From NCBI GenBank assembly GCA_903840415.1, contig CAIMFY010000014.1, positions 1-64,000 of the forward strand: a stretch of DNA of 64,000 nt, written 5' to 3'. Source of the DNA: an uncultured Opitutia bacterium (GTDB lineage Bacteria; Verrucomicrobiota; Verrucomicrobiia; Opitutales; Opitutaceae). Below the pieces are notes generated by a model that worked only from the letters and a program-made list of their open reading frames with translations, was not told the DNA's origin and did no database searches. Shown here one piece after another: positions 62,990-64,000 of this stretch; the first letter of the stretch is position 1, and every line of letters begins with the position of its first letter. The translations under genes and the position numbers were made by a program.

Positions 62990-64000
62990 TCAGTTCTGCG
63001 CTACGATTTGCCGTAACACGTAGGGCAGGATGCCGCCGTGCTGGTAGTAATCGATTTCGATCGGCGTATCGATGCGGCAGCGGACCAGGACGTTTTCGAC
63101 CGCGCCGTCCTTGCGCGTAATCTTCAACGTGAGGTCCTGCTGCGGCTTGATGTCGGCGGTCAGGCCGACGACGTCGTATGCCTCAGTGCCATCGAGCTTC
63201 AGCGTCTGGGCGGTCGTGCCGTCCTTGAACTGGAGGGGAAGCACGCCCATGCCGACGAGGTTGGAGCGGTGGATGCGCTCGAAGCTCTGCGCGACGACGA
63301 CTTTCACGCCGAGGAGATTCGTGCCTTTCGCGGCCCAGTCGCGCGATGAACCGGTGCCGTATTCCTGGCCGGCGAGAACGATGAGTGGCGTGCCGTTCTT
63401 CTGGTGTGCGATGGACGCGTCGTAGATCGAGGTCTCAACGCCGTCGGGCCCGATCGTGTTGCCGCCTTCCTTGCCACCGAGCATGAGGTTCTTGATGCGG
63501 ACGTTGGCGAAGGTGCCGCGCGTCATGATGCGGTCGTTGCCGCGGCGCGAGCCGTAGGAATTGAAATCTTCAAACGCGACGCCGTTCTCGAGGAGGAATT
63601 TCCCAGCAGGCGCGCTCTTCTTGATCGCGCCGGCAGGTGAAATGTGATCGGTCGTGACGGAGTCGCCAAAGATGCCGAGCGCGCGGGCGCCGGTGATCGG
63701 TTTGATGGCACTGGGGGTCATCGAGAAGTTCGTGAAGAACGGCGGCTCCTGGATGTAGGTCGACTTCACGTCGAACTCGTAAACGTTGCCCACGGACGAC
63801 GGGATTTCGTTCCACTTTGGGTTCTGCGCGGCGAAGTTCTTGTAGAGCTTGCGGAAGACTTCCGGTTTGAGCGCGGACTGCATGGCGTCGCGGACTTCCG
63901 CGAGCGTCGGCCAAATATCGGCGAGATAAACCAGCTGGCCGTCCTTGCCCGTGCCAAGCGGTTCGCACGAAAGATCGAGATCGACGCGGCCGGCGAGCGC
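62990..64000 (-). CDS. acnA: Aconitate hydratase, C-terminal part
   Basis: The frame is open to the right edge (64000) and the 5' end lies outside. About 336 residues are seen, including [15 protein letters not shown], the [13 protein letters not shown] block, [19 protein letters not shown] and [20 protein letters not shown], all characteristic of the swivelling domain of aconitase A/IRP-type enzymes. The Fe-S cluster cysteines lie upstream of the visible part. Converts citrate to isocitrate in the TCA cycle. The 129-bp gap before the STAS gene holds no clear gene. Confidence 0.96.
   Translation of the reverse strand, partial: ALAGRVDLDLSCEPLGTGKDGQLVYLADIWPTLAEVRDAMQSALKPEVFRKLYKNFAAQNPKWNEIPSSVGNVYEFDVKSTYIQEPPFFTNFSMTPSAIKPITGARALGIFGDSVTTDHISPAGAIKKSAPAGKFLLENGVAFEDFNSYGSRRGNDRIMTRGTFANVRIKNLMLGGKEGGNTIGPDGVETSIYDASIAHQKNGTPLIVLAGQEYGTGSSRDWAAKGTNLLGVKVVVAQSFERIHRSNLVGMGVLPLQFKDGTTAQTLKLDGTEAYDVVGLTADIKPQQDLTLKITRKDGAVENVLVRCRIDTPIEIDYYQHGGILPYVLRQIVAQN

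Overview
The window is a 64 kb stretch of a GC-rich bacterial chromosome with ordinary gene density. It most resembles a member of the Opitutaceae (Verrucomicrobiota). The support is an ~1,880-residue fused double UvrA of the kind known from the PVC group, an mcsA-mcsB-clpC operon without ctsR, an exosortase/EpsI fusion, a prepilin-like protein with a Gly/Phe cleavage site, and the general protein repertoire. This assignment is an inference. No rRNA, tRNA, CRISPR array or complete insertion sequence was found. The only mobile-looking sequence is 32 codons of a possible IS605-type protein at the left edge.

Layout. 1-10 kb: an uncharacterised 536-residue protein and a DapF-fold epimerase with serines at both catalytic cysteine positions. 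These are followed by an exosortase locus (Cys-rich TPR membrane protein, exosortase-EpsI fusion, a possible 30-residue membrane peptide, an orphan RskA-like protein), then fabV and dtd. 8.6-16.3 kb: an ECF sigma factor, a FecR anti-sigma factor and a TonB-dependent receptor in tandem, then an acyl carrier protein and a secreted S9 peptidase. 16.3-23 kb: a short-chain dehydrogenase, exbB-exbD, leuC-leuD with a divergent LysR regulator, and a secreted transglutaminase-like protein. 23-31 kb: mcsA-mcsB-clpC, a class IV aminotransferase, a prepilin-like protein and a CBS-DRTGG family II pyrophosphatase. 31-41 kb: a small membrane protein, lpdA, a four-helix membrane protein, a glycosyltransferase overlapping a DeoR regulator, and the giant uvrA. 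41-46 kb: two tandem pairs of stand-alone receiver proteins flanking an ankyrin-repeat protein, enolase and a small secreted protein. 46-54 kb: rlmI with a 38-residue membrane peptide gene, prfC, a YecH-like protein, a PBP5-type carboxypeptidase, a metal-transport-like membrane protein, and the haem genes hemE-hemG. 54-64 kb: ileS, a DksA/TraR-like gene and lspA, then on the minus strand a STAS protein, a GAF-PP2C phosphatase, trpB, yicC and the C-terminal part of acnA.

Functional links. The sigma/FecR/receptor trio looks like a cell-surface signalling system that senses its own TonB substrate; exbB-exbD nearby could energise it, but no tonB is present. mcsA-mcsB-clpC forms an arginine-phosphorylation and proteolysis module. 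The PP2C phosphatase and STAS protein look like half of a partner-switching pathway, with no anti-sigma kinase in view. ileS, the DksA-like gene and lspA are probably cotranscribed.

The most notable observations are the exosortase locus with its unusual partners, the Ser/Ser DapF, an AT-rich dispersed repeat translated in frame inside RF3 and at the start of LspA, the ankyrin protein with a modified repeat, and the protein-arginine-kinase operon without its classical repressor. All calls rest on reading the sequence and on remembered family knowledge. No database search was run.
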